Below are positions 7,530 through 16,354 of a DNA stretch of 64,000 nucleotides, piece after piece. The position numbers were made by a program, and so were the translations under genes. The DNA lies in assembly GCA_964549505.1 (NCBI GenBank), contig CAZJVD010000005.1, forward strand, positions 62,001 to 126,000, read 5' to 3'. The number at the start of each line of letters is the position of its first letter. Position 1 is the stretch's first letter. The notes under the pieces are model-generated. The model saw only the letters and a list, made by a program, of their open reading frames with translations. It was not told the origin of the DNA and searched no databases. Source of the DNA: CAZJVD01 sp964549505 (GTDB lineage: Bacteria; Bdellovibrionota; UBA1018; CAZJVD01).

Positions 7530-8844
7530 CGCGATTCTTCCCTTCGATCCATTTCGAAAAGTATTTCAGTCTCTCCCACCCAAACCGATTCAGTGCTCGC
7601 TCACGCCACGACTTTCGTGCATCCCGAGCTTCGCGCTCAGCATCGAGCGAACCGTCTTTCTTCTTATCGAGATACTCGGCGACGAGATCCGTCCATCGTT
7701 TGCCGTGAAAGTCGGCATCCCCTCGCTCTTGTAAAACGACTGCACCACGCAGGGTCCAATCCTGAAACACATCCTGTTCAACGACGCCTCGAACAGCGGC
7801 TTCGGCGACCTTGTCGGCTTCAAAACTCTCAGCCCAACCTGCAAAGGGTTCGCCCATCCCTTCGGATCCCATGGGGGTCGTGACAACAGCCGTTTGAGCC
7901 GTCCAGGCATCGACAATCTTCCCTTTTTGTCCCGCGCCAAATCGAAGCGGTGCGAGCAAGACACGGTACTGCGAAAGCGTCGTCACGGAATCGACCGCCC
8001 ATCCCTTGCACGCGACACCGGGAGTTTTTTCGGCCGCCTCAACCACTTTCCGGGAAAGATAAGCGCCATAGATATGCCACTCAGCACGCGGGAGTCGCTT
8101 CCGAATTGCTGGCCATACCGTCTGCATTCCCCAAAGAACTGCATCTTCGTTCGGCGCATGTCGCATGTTTCCGATGAACACAAAGTCGCGTCGGTCATCG
8201 AACGCAACCGGGACTCGGAGTTCGCCTGACGCATGAATCGGTAAGAGCATCAGGCACTCTTTTGCGATACCGTTTTTCGTGACCAACCATTGCATCTCAG
8301 CGGGCGAAACGAGTAACGAAAGATCGGAGCGTTCGATAGCAGCGCACTCCCGTGCTTCGACCTCACGGTCAAGAGCTGGCTCGAGCGCCGGTTCGTGTAC
8401 CGGTTCGTGCACCGGTTCGTGTACCAGCTCGTGTAACGGACAAGCTTTCTCAACAGCCTGCTGCCGCGACAATCTCAAGAAACTCAAGTCCTGCGTATCG
8501 AGAATGCGTAATACTTGCGGGGCTCGCTCGCGCACGCGCCAGCTCCACATCTCTTCGCACACGAACGTATCAAAAAGCACGAGGTCGACCGTCTTGAGAA
8601 ACGCATCCATCTCGCGGCTGCTTGTATTTGGATCAGCGACCATCAGCTGAACCAAGGGGTTCTCGTCGAGTTGTCGCTTTTTAAGTCGTGCGTTTGAGAT
8701 CAACGTGATCGCAGCGTCACCCCAACGCGCACGTAACCACGCGATCACCTGCAAAACGCGGACGCTTGCTGCGGAACTGGAGGGTTCAGGAAAGACACGT
8801 ACAAAATAGGCCACCTGAAGGGGCTTCACTAACTCTCTCGTCAC
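7432..8844 (-). CDS. Glycosyltransferase (GT4-like) with tandem-repeat insertion
   Basis: The 470-residue protein resembles sugar-PEP/GT4-type glycosyltransferases. It has an N-terminal Rossmann half (VAYFVRVFPEPSSSAASVRVLQVIAWL), a linker FVFIGNMRHAPNEDAVLWGM, which is the usual entry into the C-terminal half, then WHIYGAYLS, GVACKGWAVD and LLAPLRFGAGQKGKIVDAWTAQTAVVTTPMGSEGM (acceptor/nucleotide-sugar site). Between the halves a HEP-type tetrapeptide repeat (VHEPVHEPVHEP) is inserted, encoded by 12-base units. The first possible start is GTG 8844 without a clear ribosome site; the in-frame GTG five codons downstream is an alternative. The C-terminal 30 or so residues overlap the rhodanese gene on the other strand. 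Confidence 0.75.
   Translation of the reverse strand: MTRELVKPLQVAYFVRVFPEPSSSAASVRVLQVIAWLRARWGDAAITLISNARLKKRQLDENPLVQLMVADPNTSSREMDAFLKTVDLVLFDTFVCEEMWSWRVRERAPQVLRILDTQDLSFLRLSRQQAVEKACPLHELVHEPVHEPVHEPALEPALDREVEARECAAIERSDLSLLVSPAEMQWLVTKNGIAKECLMLLPIHASGELRVPVAFDDRRDFVFIGNMRHAPNEDAVLWGMQTVWPAIRKRLPRAEWHIYGAYLSRKVVEAAEKTPGVACKGWAVDSVTTLSQYRVLLAPLRFGAGQKGKIVDAWTAQTAVVTTPMGSEGMGEPFAGWAESFEADKVAEAAVRGVVEQDVFQDWTLRGAVVLQERGDADFHGKRWTDLVAEYLDKKKDGSLDAEREARDARKSWRERALNRFGWERLKYFSKWIEGKNRAISTEVSQPETPSLSSFETHRPSILPSDSPSP
8377..8436. repeat. 12-base tandem repeat inside the glycosyltransferase gene
   Basis: Five consecutive 12-base units are visible, the central three being CGGTTCGTGTAC or one-base variants of it, with diverged units on both sides. 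On the minus strand they encode repeated VHEP/ALEP tetrapeptides. The unit length keeps the reading frame, so copy-number change would alter only the linker length. Confidence 0.85.
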
Positions 8845-8923
8845 AGGGGAGGTGTATCAGACTTCGACCGCGCGCGCCAAGACGCAGCGCCTATAGTATC
8901 TATTTATAGTTTAATAATAGAAC

Positions 8924-9520
8924 TTAATTGGGAACAGCGACGTCCGCGTCGGTCGACAAGTCCGTCTCCACGCCGCCGCCGACCGAGGCCCCGAGGTTCA
9001 GGATTTCAAAGCCTGGCTGCCCCGTCGAAACCACCAGCTTGAGTAGAAACTCTGCTAACGGATTCTCGCTGGAGTGGTCAGCGTCGGTAAGCACGTGACT
9101 GATATAGATCAAACCACTGCTATCGATGGCGCTTGTATCGATCGCAGCATCAATGAGTACAATCGACGCTTCATTTGAGTTCGATGCACAGGCGATCGAT
9201 GCCACGAATTCACGAAGAATACCCTCTTCTGGTGTCGGCAACGAGACGCCGGTCCATCGAAGACTCTTTGAAATTTCAAGCGTGGAGGCGTCGCACTCGG
9301 TTGGCTCCTGTTGAAGCGCGACACTGAATTGAACGCGCATCACACCGATCGAAACGGGCACCGTAATGACGTCACCGCTCGTGACCCCGGCGATCACCGG
9401 AGCTAACGTGCCTCCCCCGATTTCAGACTCAGCATCTCCAAACATACCGGGCGCACAAGCGCTCAGCGACAGCGCTAAAAAAAGGAAAGCAGATTGAATG
9501 AAACTTGTTTTTCTAACCAT
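8924..9520 (-). CDS. Putative lipoprotein A (paralogue of the 9636-10421 protein)
   Basis: This 198-residue protein starts MVRKTSFIQSAFLFLALSLS followed by A-C, a good lipobox (LSAC), and CAPGMFGDAESE. I recognise no domain in the mature part, which is a moderately acidic, probably beta-rich chain ending in a Val/Asp-rich segment. ATG 9520 is preferred over the in-frame TTG at 9529. The mature N-terminus (CAP-MFG-ESE) resembles that of the neighbouring lipoprotein (CAPMMMGESETAD), suggesting a duplicated pair. The ends and spacer are much more AT-rich than the surroundings, hinting at a separate regulatory or evolutionary history. Confidence 0.65.
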   Translation of the reverse strand: MVRKTSFIQSAFLFLALSLSACAPGMFGDAESEIGGGTLAPVIAGVTSGDVITVPVSIGVMRVQFSVALQQEPTECDASTLEISKSLRWTGVSLPTPEEGILREFVASIACASNSNEASIVLIDAAIDTSAIDSSGLIYISHVLTDADHSSENPLAEFLLKLVVSTGQPGFEILNLGASVGGGVETDLSTDADVAVPN

Positions 9521-9586
9521 CCCAAACAAACTAGCTCCAGCTAGCTCCCTGAACCGTAATTATAGCAAAAACATATCATAATAGTC

Positions 9587-9617
9587 AACTATATGTAACA
9601 GTATAACTATATGTTAT
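9587..9617. repeat. AT-rich direct repeat between the two lipoprotein genes
   Basis: AACTATATGTAAC (9587-9599) and AACTATATGTTAT (9605-9617) are direct repeats 18 bases apart, in the 115-base AT-rich spacer downstream of the 9636 gene and upstream of the 8924 gene. A second 10-base direct repeat (CTAGCTCCAG/CTAGCTCCCT) lies at 9531-9550. They could be operator half-sites; there is no direct proof. Confidence 0.4.
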
Positions 9618-9635
9618 TGCTTACTTAATTAAGTT

Positions 9636-10421
9636 TTACAGGGGATCTTCTGCGCTATCAAGAGCTTGGTTCGGAGTGGCATAACCCCCCATCGGTTTAT
9701 TGCCCGCCTGACGGAGATTGATCAGAAGGCGAACTGGAATATCGACGCTCACGCCCTGACCCGAGAAGTGAGCCACGATGCTCATGAGGTACAATCCAGC
9801 CTTCGGTGTGCCCAGAACCGAGAAGGTCGCAGGTAATACAAAACCGCTCGTCAAACCGCTCAGCTTGCGCGTCAGCCCTAGACGCAAACCGGCTTCAAAC
9901 TGCAGTCCGGAAGAAAGCTTACGAAAAATGTCAGTGAAAGCGAGAGCATCCTCAGGCAGCTGAAGAAACACGCCGGACTGAAAGTTCTCAGGCCCAAGCA
10001 CACTCGGTAGATCGCCGCCGGTCGATAAAAGATCTGAATAAACGCTCATTTCGAGCGAATCGGGCATGAGACGCCCTTCAAATTCTAGATTCTGAACCGC
10101 ACTCACGTATTGTTCCGGAAGCGGAAGATCGACCGTGGCCGAACGAAGCGGCATCTGGGGTCCGCCCACGTGACCAGGAGCAGCTCCACCCCCAAAAGCG
10201 TTAAACGTTCCTCCCCCTCCGGCCTCGGGAAGACTGATCTCCAACGTTCCCTCAGAGACCACAGTCTCAACTCCAATTGAGCTCGATACGGCGTTCAGCG
10301 TCCTGTCGGCCGTTTCAGATTCGCCCATCATCATCGGCGCGCACGCAGGAGCCGCCATCGATAAGAAGGCTAAGATAGGTAATGACGCTAATGACGACGG
10401 ACACAGTTTCCCAGTAACCAT
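9636..10421 (-). CDS. Putative lipoprotein B (paralogue of the 8924-9520 protein)
   Basis: The 261-residue protein has a signal peptide (KLCPSSLASLPILAFLSMAA) ending in PACAP, so Cys27 may be lipidated, although the lipobox is weak. The mature part starts CAPMMMGESETAD, like its neighbour, and contains a Gly-rich stretch (EAGGGGTFNAFGGGAAPGHVGG). A beta-rich remainder follows, with a segment QFEAGLRLGLTRKLSGLTSG. No known domain was recognised. It probably faces the periplasm or outer membrane. A perfect TATAAT lies about 20 bases upstream of its ATG, so it likely has its own promoter, from which the downstream lipoprotein may also be read. Confidence 0.65.
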   Translation of the reverse strand: MVTGKLCPSSLASLPILAFLSMAAPACAPMMMGESETADRTLNAVSSSIGVETVVSEGTLEISLPEAGGGGTFNAFGGGAAPGHVGGPQMPLRSATVDLPLPEQYVSAVQNLEFEGRLMPDSLEMSVYSDLLSTGGDLPSVLGPENFQSGVFLQLPEDALAFTDIFRKLSSGLQFEAGLRLGLTRKLSGLTSGFVLPATFSVLGTPKAGLYLMSIVAHFSGQGVSVDIPVRLLINLRQAGNKPMGGYATPNQALDSAEDPL

Positions 10422-10437
10422 AGAGATTCTTCGCTCT

Positions 10438-10449
10438 CCATTATAATGG
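10438..10449 (-). promoter_or_regulatory. Possible -10 element inside a 12-base palindrome
   Basis: CCATTATAATGG is a perfect palindrome containing TATAAT on the minus strand, 16 bases before the ATG at 10421. No good -35 hexamer is seen at 16-18 bases. It may be a promoter -10 box with an overlapping dyad operator. Confidence 0.4.
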
Positions 10450-10486
10450 GCAAACGACTAAATCTCTCGCGTGTAATTTATTAAAA

Positions 10487-10509
10487 TAACCTATAATTAC
10501 AGTAGGTTA
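10487..10509. repeat. Inverted repeat upstream of lipoprotein B
   Basis: TAACCTA (10487-10493) and TAGGTTA (10503-10509) form a perfect 7-base dyad with a 9-base loop in the AT-rich spacer between the peroxiredoxin and lipoprotein genes. It may be a regulator site or a weak transcript end; no T-run follows on either strand. Confidence 0.35.
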
Positions 10510-10542
10510 CATGCGGTATTTACAGATTTTTAACTATCTGCA

Positions 10543-11331
10543 TCAGACGGCGGAACTGGCATCCGATGAATCTGAACCAGCGCCCTCAACGCCCTCCTGG
10601 ACCTGATTGAGAACGTCCGCAATATGGCCGTTGACCTGAACTCGGTTATAAACCCGTCGGATCACACCGTCGCCATCGATCACAAACGTCGTTCGTTCGA
10701 TACCGATCGACTTACGACCGTACATATTCTTCTCTTTAAGAACACCGTACTTTGTCGACACTTCGCCCGTCTCATCAGCCAAGAGCTTGAACTGAAGACC
10801 ATACTTCTCAGCAAACTTCTGATGGCTTCTGACGTCGTCCCGACTGATGCCGAGAACCAAAACACCGCTTTGTTCAAACTGCTGTAACTCGCGCTGAAAG
10901 TCGCACGCTTGCTGCGTACAACCAGGGGTCATGTCTTTCGGATAAAAATACAGCACGACCTTCTGACCACGAAGATCCGACAGTCGAATGATCTCACCGG
11001 TATGTGTCGGAAGCTCAAAATCAGGAGCTCGCATCCCCTCACTGAGAATCACACCGCGAGCAATCAACCCCGAAGGCGTGGCAGACTTCGCCTGCTTCGT
11101 TCCAGGCGCCGTCGCTCTCGGCGTCGTCGCTTTTGCCTTCGATGTCACTTTTGACGTCGCCTTCGCTGACTTTACCGATTTCGACGGCTTCGATGACTTT
11201 CCCGATTTTGCAGGTTTTGCCGATTTTGCCGACTTTGCATGAAGCGTTTTTCGTGCTGCTTTCTGTACTTTTTTCTTAGAATTTTTATTTTTAGTTTTGG
11301 TTTTAGTGGTTCGCGTTTTTTTCTTTGCCAT
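10543..11331 (-). CDS. bcp: Bcp-type peroxiredoxin with histone-H1-like lysine-rich N-terminal tail
   Basis: The C-terminal half of this 262-residue protein is a complete Bcp/PrxQ thiol peroxidase. It has APDFELPTHTGEIIRLSDLRGQKVVLYFYPKDMTPGCTQQACDF with peroxidatic Cys138 and resolving Cys143 (the CxxxxC pattern), then VLGISRDDVRSHQKFAEKYG and ERTTFVIDGDGVIRRVY. Residues 2 to about 87 are a Lys/Ala/Ser/Pro tail (KKKTRTTKTKTK, repeated SAKPAK/SGKSSKPSK units) resembling the C-terminal tail of histone H1 or bacterial H1-like proteins. Bcp normally lacks any tail. The tail should bind DNA or polyanions, so the enzyme may protect the nucleoid from peroxide; this is inference. The frame is open to 11490, but ATG 11331 fits best and leaves room for the divergent gene. 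Confidence 0.88.
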   Translation of the reverse strand: MAKKKTRTTKTKTKNKNSKKKVQKAARKTLHAKSAKSAKPAKSGKSSKPSKSVKSAKATSKVTSKAKATTPRATAPGTKQAKSATPSGLIARGVILSEGMRAPDFELPTHTGEIIRLSDLRGQKVVLYFYPKDMTPGCTQQACDFQRELQQFEQSGVLVLGISRDDVRSHQKFAEKYGLQFKLLADETGEVSTKYGVLKEKNMYGRKSIGIERTTFVIDGDGVIRRVYNRVQVNGHIADVLNQVQEGVEGAGSDSSDASSAV

Positions 11332-11390
11332 AGTCTGCCCAATATCATGAGGACCTTGGAGAAACGAGGTGTTTTCGATACATCTTTTGG

Positions 11391-12848
11391 ATGCGGAAAA
11401 ACGGACGCGCGCGCTTAGTTTTTGCTGTGGGTCTTGTAAGCTTAGCTGCCTCACTCGCTGGTGCTGTGCAGCTATCAGCTCACAAGCCATTTTGGGGAGA
11501 CGAGGCCCAAGAAATCCTCCAGACGTGCGAACAAGAGAGTGCGCACATGGCTACCGACGGAGCGATCGGACAATGCAGTCCGCTACCGATTTACTATATT
11601 CTTCAGCGCACTCAAGCGCGTATCGGTTCGATCGCGGGTGAAGGCATCGCCATATGGACCCGTCGAATCAGCCTCCTGGCCGCGGTCGGTTTAGTGGCCG
11701 TGATGGTTTGGATGCTTTACCCACAGGGAGGTCTGCCCGCTTTTCTAGGCGCTGCCAGCGTGATCGATAATCCTCTTTTTTTTCAGTTTGCTGCGGAGGC
11801 ACGTCCTTACATGCTGTGGCTCTGGGCTTATGCGCTCGCGATGGGTCTCTTCTGGCGCGACTATCATGACCGCCGACCCAAAAGCCTCATGCGCCGTGGA
11901 GCGATTTCGCTCTTTCTTGCGGGACTTGTCAGTCCCGGATCAGGACAAGCCTTCGCCTTTTGGGCTGCGGAGGGTGTGCCCCGCTCAAAACGGACAGCGC
12001 TCTGGATCGGTTTGATTCTCGTCGCCAGTTTTGCGGTCTCGTTTTACTACGCCGGCTCGACGTGCATGCGAACCGGTGCATCGGAGGGAACATGGTCCAC
12101 TTCGCCGCACAGAGATTTGATTCTTGGGTTTCTTAGAGTCGCGCTTCCCTCGGGCCCCTTCGCATGGACAATGACGGGAGTCCTGTGTGTCGGACTTTAC
12201 TCACTTTTCCGCGACCCTAGCGCCTCAGGTCGAGCGATACGCAACATACTCGTGACTCAGGGTCTAGCTACAGCTGCCCTTGTGGGTCTGATTCTGTATT
12301 TTGACTATTTTCTCGTTCAACGAAACTTTGTTTTCATGATGATCTGGCGCGGAATTCTGGTCGGTCTGGGCACGTCCTATATTCTCTCCCGATTTCGAAC
12401 GGTAGCTCTCGAGTGTGTAGCGACGGCGCTTCTTCTCGCGCTGCCTGTGGCAAGCTGGTTCCGGGTGCACCGCCATCGCAGTTTTGTCGCTGATTTTCCA
12501 GTTCCTCTCGACACGCGTTACCGCGAAGACAAGGCGCCGGATCTTTACTACTACACGTTCGAAAAGCATCGTCCCGGATTCTCGCCGACCTTTGAGGGGG
12601 CGCTCAACTTCGCGGCGCGCGTGGAGAAATCCATCGTCTCGGACACCGACGTTTCCGATACCGATCGCTCGGCGGCGACTCCGCGACCTCGCTGTTTTAT
12701 CGATACGTACCATCCCACCGACCCATGTCCGACGGATCCTCCGCCCATACGTGCGACGCCGCGTACGACCTCAAATGCAACGGAGACTGCAAGTGAGCCG
12801 ATACGCCTTGCCATATGCGGACGAGATTTTCAGTTGAACAGACGATGA
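11391..12848 (+). CDS. Multi-pass membrane protein, PMT/ArnT-like glycosyltransferase (GT-C)
   Basis: The 485-residue protein has about ten hydrophobic segments. Just after the first comes KPFWGDEAQEI, the acidic pair of the first periplasmic loop that marks GT-C enzymes of the PMT/ArnT class, and later FAAEARPYMLWLWAYALAMGLFW, typical of the family. Such enzymes move a sugar from a polyprenyl-phosphate carrier to a protein or lipid on the periplasmic side. The C-terminal tail is soluble and contains a short SDTDVSDTDRS repeat. ATG 11391 lacks a strong ribosome site. It is divergent from the peroxiredoxin gene with a 59-base gap. Confidence 0.7.
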   Translation: MRKNGRARLVFAVGLVSLAASLAGAVQLSAHKPFWGDEAQEILQTCEQESAHMATDGAIGQCSPLPIYYILQRTQARIGSIAGEGIAIWTRRISLLAAVGLVAVMVWMLYPQGGLPAFLGAASVIDNPLFFQFAAEARPYMLWLWAYALAMGLFWRDYHDRRPKSLMRRGAISLFLAGLVSPGSGQAFAFWAAEGVPRSKRTALWIGLILVASFAVSFYYAGSTCMRTGASEGTWSTSPHRDLILGFLRVALPSGPFAWTMTGVLCVGLYSLFRDPSASGRAIRNILVTQGLATAALVGLILYFDYFLVQRNFVFMMIWRGILVGLGTSYILSRFRTVALECVATALLLALPVASWFRVHRHRSFVADFPVPLDTRYREDKAPDLYYYTFEKHRPGFSPTFEGALNFAARVEKSIVSDTDVSDTDRSAATPRPRCFIDTYHPTDPCPTDPPPIRATPRTTSNATETASEPIRLAICGRDFQLNRR

Positions 12849-12885
12849 AGAAGAGAAGTCGATTGTCCGGGTTCATCAACACACC

Positions 12886-13893
12886 TTAACGGGTGGCCTT
12901 TCCAATACGGCCGCGCCCAACACTCACTTCAATCGTGTGAGCCTTTTTTGGGGACGATGACTCTGACCCAGACCCTGACCCTGACGATGACGATTCGAAA
13001 CGTTCGACTTCACCCTGTCCGACGGCAAGCTGATACTTGTAGGCCTCACGTTTTCCGGGCGCAATCAACACTTGTCCAGACTCCAGTTTCGCTCTTACGC
13101 TGAACGCAGCTTCGTTGATTCGTAGCTCCCCACGTTCTCCTTCGACGATCACACTCGTGTCTCTGGGCACCGCCACGTTGCACTCGAGACCGGACCGGTC
13201 ACTCCAGTCGAGCGTGAGCACACCCTGCTCGTTTCTCGCACGAAAACCATCCGAGTCGCCTCCACGAGCTTTGCAACTCCAGGAAAGTTTACCGTCCGCC
13301 GCGGTTCCGATCGCTATCTGTCCCGACGCAAACAAGACAGCCACCGACGCGTCGCGAGTGACCTCCGACGAACCCGAGAAAGCGGCTTTCGAACGCCGGT
13401 CACCATGCTTGGTTGCATGCTTTGGGGTCGTTCCGACAATCGTGATATCGCCGGCGCCACCTGAGATCTGCCCAGAGAACTGCACGGCACCACCCAGAAG
13501 AGAAATCTGGTCTTTCTCTCCATCGATTTTCAGCAACGGCGTGAACCGTGTGATCAAAAAAACAACAACCAGTACGGCCGCGAACACCATCCCGAGTATC
13601 CCAATCACGATCCACTTGACGAAGGGCCTTATCGGCGGCTTGATCGACGATTGGGTCGGGTTGAGTCCGCGTTCCAGCAGGTAGCGATTCGCAACCGTCT
13701 CGGGCGCTCCGAGTGCCGCGAGGACCAGCTCGAGCTTCCCTTCCGGATCGCGCTCCATTGCCGAGAGAACATGACTCTTGATCTCCGTCACAATCTCCAC
13801 GCGATCGCTCACAGGAAACGGCCGAAGTACGTGTTCCAGCGCCGTTAAGTAGCTTTCAAGTTTTGGATCCCGCCGTGCTTCATAGGTCGCCAT
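12886..13893 (-). CDS. HAAS-domain (DUF1700-like) membrane protein with beta-rich C-terminal domain
   Basis: The 335-residue protein begins with a HAAS-like helical domain (ESYLTALEHVLRPFPVSDRVEIVTEIKSHVLS and the GAPETVANRYL segment, residues about 10-75). One membrane helix follows (about 95-120, VKWIVIGILGMVFAAVLVVVF), then a Gly/Asp-rich beta domain like DUF4097 putative adhesins, with a Ser/Gly repeat (SSSSGSGSGSESSS) near the end. HAAS domains usually partner PadR-type regulators; no PadR gene is adjacent. ATG 13893 is preferred; ATG 13920 is in frame. A TATAAT lies only 4 bases upstream of 13893. The function is probably envelope stress or membrane regulation, but this is unproven. Confidence 0.6.
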   Translation of the reverse strand: MATYEARRDPKLESYLTALEHVLRPFPVSDRVEIVTEIKSHVLSAMERDPEGKLELVLAALGAPETVANRYLLERGLNPTQSSIKPPIRPFVKWIVIGILGMVFAAVLVVVFLITRFTPLLKIDGEKDQISLLGGAVQFSGQISGGAGDITIVGTTPKHATKHGDRRSKAAFSGSSEVTRDASVAVLFASGQIAIGTAADGKLSWSCKARGGDSDGFRARNEQGVLTLDWSDRSGLECNVAVPRDTSVIVEGERGELRINEAAFSVRAKLESGQVLIAPGKREAYKYQLAVGQGEVERFESSSSGSGSGSESSSPKKAHTIEVSVGRGRIGKATR

Positions 13894-13980
13894 AACATTA
13901 TACCTAGTATTACTAAGCATAACCCGTCCACCCTCACCCGACAGCCTGTGCTACATTTAGTGAAACAAAGGACCCATCTC

Positions 13981-15246
13981 ATGAACTCGAACCCGGCACC
14001 GCCTTTGACCCAACCGCGATCCCGTAAAGCCGCGCTCGGCTTTATCTTTGCGACCGTTGCCATTGATATGATCGGCATCGGCATGATCGTGCCGTCACTG
14101 CCTGGGATCATGCGACGTTTTTACTCCGATCCTTCTGACATCAGCCAAGCCTTCGGCGTTTTCATCACCGTCTATGCGTTCATGCAGTTTCTGGCCTCAC
14201 CGCTTCTCGGCGCGCTGAGCGACCTCTGGGGACGCCGGCCGATTTTATTGATCTCGCTCGCATTCGCAGCAATGGATCATGTGTTGATGGCGTTCGCACC
14301 CACGCTCACGATCCTTTTTATCGGACGTGTGATCGCGGGTTTGACCGGAGCGAATATCACGGTCGCGATGTCATACATCGCCGACATCAGTGACGATAAG
14401 AAGCGCGCCGCTAACTTTGGCCTCGTTGGTGCCGCGTTCGGCCTGGGCTTCGTGATTGGCCCGGCACTCGGTGGGCTGGCTTCGGGACTGGGAGACCAAG
14501 CCCCTTTTCTCATCTCGGCGGGTCTCAATCTGGTGAACTTTGTTTTCGGTTTTCTTGTTCTCCCCGAATCCCTCCCCAAGGAAAAGCGCCGACCGTTCAG
14601 CAGCGCCAAACTCGATCCATTTTCGAGTATCATTCGGTCCTTTCGAAGCCCTTCACTTCGAATTTTCTTCGTCGCTCACTTTCTCTTTCAGCTCTCCGGC
14701 CAGACTCATCCCTCGATCTGGACACTCTACAATCAGCACCGCCATGGTTGGTCAGTCAAAGAAGTCGGATTTTCTCTGGCAGCTGTCGGACTCTTGTCGG
14801 CTTTTGCTCAAGGTTTTCTGACGCGCTGGATGACTCCACGACTGGGCGAAGTAAGAACGCTCCATCTCTGTGGTATCGGCACCACACTGGCCATGCTCGG
14901 TTTCGCTCTCGCGACCCAGAGCTGGATGATGATTGCTCTCTTGCTGATCTCGGCTCCGTCGTGGGTGCTCGGTCCGGTATTACAGGCGCTCGCTAGCAAG
15001 ACCGTAGGCCCGCAAGATCAGGGTGAACTTCAAGGGGCCCTCGTCGGACTTTCAAGTCTGGCGATGGTGCTCAATCCCTTAATCGTGACTCAGCTCTTTG
15101 CTCATTACACAAAACCGATGTTTCCAGAGTGGGCTTCAGGAGCTCCTTACTTCTTTGCGGCTCTTGTGGGATTGATCGGCTGGTTTGCCTTACGAAAAAT
15201 CGCTCATCATCCGAGCGTTGCCGAAGTCCCGACTAGTACAGCCTGA
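13981..15246 (+). CDS. MFS transporter, TetA/TCR-like drug-efflux subfamily
   Basis: The 421-residue protein has 12 predicted membrane segments. The first reads LGFIFATVAIDMIGIGMIVPSLPGIM, like TetA-type proteins with the D-x-x-G-x-G-x-x-x-P-x-LP pattern, and motif A between TM2 and TM3 is GALSDLWGRRP. RVIAGLTGANITVAMSYIADI and FGLVGAAFGLGFVIGPALGG correspond to motif B/C regions of antiporters. It probably exports a small molecule in exchange for protons. ATG 13981 has AAAGGA 9 bases upstream, better than the in-frame GTG at 13948. Its end overlaps the convergent heptosyltransferase gene by 40 bases. Confidence 0.88.
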   Translation: MNSNPAPPLTQPRSRKAALGFIFATVAIDMIGIGMIVPSLPGIMRRFYSDPSDISQAFGVFITVYAFMQFLASPLLGALSDLWGRRPILLISLAFAAMDHVLMAFAPTLTILFIGRVIAGLTGANITVAMSYIADISDDKKRAANFGLVGAAFGLGFVIGPALGGLASGLGDQAPFLISAGLNLVNFVFGFLVLPESLPKEKRRPFSSAKLDPFSSIIRSFRSPSLRIFFVAHFLFQLSGQTHPSIWTLYNQHRHGWSVKEVGFSLAAVGLLSAFAQGFLTRWMTPRLGEVRTLHLCGIGTTLAMLGFALATQSWMMIALLLISAPSWVLGPVLQALASKTVGPQDQGELQGALVGLSSLAMVLNPLIVTQLFAHYTKPMFPEWASGAPYFFAALVGLIGWFALRKIAHHPSVAEVPTSTA

Positions 15247-16352
15247 CTTGCACGAAAAATGTCGGCAGAAACAATTTCGGAAACACACGGAAACTTAGGG
15301 TCATGAGCGCCGACTTTCAAATACGGACAGTTCCACGCACATCGAAAACAAGCGCGAGGTGACGCCACGACCTGAAGATTTGAAAATCCTTCGGGATAAG
15401 GAAAGAACCGCCCCCAATGTCCACCGCCCACAACAGCAATCGTCGGAACCTGTAAGTGAGCAGCCAAATGTGCGACCACCGAGTCGAAAGCAAGCACGAG
15501 GCGAGCGCGTGAAATCATACGTATCAGTTCCGAAAAGTTCGTCTGTCCCACGCGATCCGTAGCTGAAACACGAAGCTTCGTACGAATCGCATCGCCGCGC
15601 GCACGATCACTCTCACTCCCGCACAGAACGGCATACAGGTCGGTTTCTGACCCGATCTGATTGATGATGTCGGCGATCTGGTCGGCCGTCATCAGCTTAC
15701 GCGTATCGCGTGATCCGCAGTGCACCAAGAGATACTGTCCAATCGACGCCGTCGTTGGTGGTACGCAGTTCTTCCAATCAAACTCTGACCAGACCAGACC
15801 GAGACGCAAAGCTAAGATTTGATACGCCTGTGTCTCATGAATCCATGGCCCCACTTGGAGTTCGCGTTCGTACGTTTCACTCACACCCTTACCATCGACT
15901 CCCGATCGAACGGCCCAACGTACGAATGTGCGCGCCGAACGCGCTAACCAATAAGAAAGGCGGTTCTCCGGGGTGCGCACCGGGACAACCACGATTCCAA
16001 ACGAAAACCTCCACAGTTTAAAATAGAACGCCCAGCGCTTCCATGGTTTGAGCAAAAGATCACGTGAATCACAGCTGATCATCGTCCAGGGAAACCCCAC
16101 CGTTCGAAGCAAATCCGCCGCCTCATCCGTACACACGAGAACACAGTTCTCTTTTCCGAATGTTGCTTCGAGAGACTGCAGAAGATCCATGGTCAAAACC
16201 ATGTCACCAAGAGCGTCCGTCCGAATCACACAAACACTCTTGCTCTTTCGCGGCTGAAGACGCCAACTCATGAGCACCCGTAGAACCGGAACACAGAGGG
16301 TTTCGAGACATTCTTGAAAGACCGTGAACACACGGTAGAGAATCTGCTTCAC
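15207..16352 (-). CDS. GT9-family (heptosyltransferase-like) glycosyltransferase
   Basis: The 381-residue protein matches the ADP-heptose:LPS heptosyltransferase family (GT9). It has VCVIRTDALGDMVLTMDLLQSL (family xxRxDxxGDxxLxxP), a C-terminal half with LLVHCGSRDTRKLMTADQIADII, AVLCGSESDRARGDAI, and FSELIRMISRARLVLAFDSVVAHLAAHLQVPTIAVVGG (nucleotide-sugar site with the D-S/T-x-x-x-H motif). The N-terminal CxxC and the Cys-rich C-terminal segment (ACFRCAWNCPYLK) are also common in the family. Start is GTG 16352, with TAGG 5 bases upstream, 2 bases after the stop of the GT2 gene, so it is translated in an operon. It probably acts on an LPS or capsule core. Confidence 0.88.
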   Translation of the reverse strand: MKQILYRVFTVFQECLETLCVPVLRVLMSWRLQPRKSKSVCVIRTDALGDMVLTMDLLQSLEATFGKENCVLVCTDEAADLLRTVGFPWTMISCDSRDLLLKPWKRWAFYFKLWRFSFGIVVVPVRTPENRLSYWLARSARTFVRWAVRSGVDGKGVSETYERELQVGPWIHETQAYQILALRLGLVWSEFDWKNCVPPTTASIGQYLLVHCGSRDTRKLMTADQIADIINQIGSETDLYAVLCGSESDRARGDAIRTKLRVSATDRVGQTNFSELIRMISRARLVLAFDSVVAHLAAHLQVPTIAVVGGGHWGRFFPYPEGFSNLQVVASPRACFRCAWNCPYLKVGAHDPKFPCVSEIVSADIFRASQAVLVGTSATLG

Positions 16353-16354
16353 AG

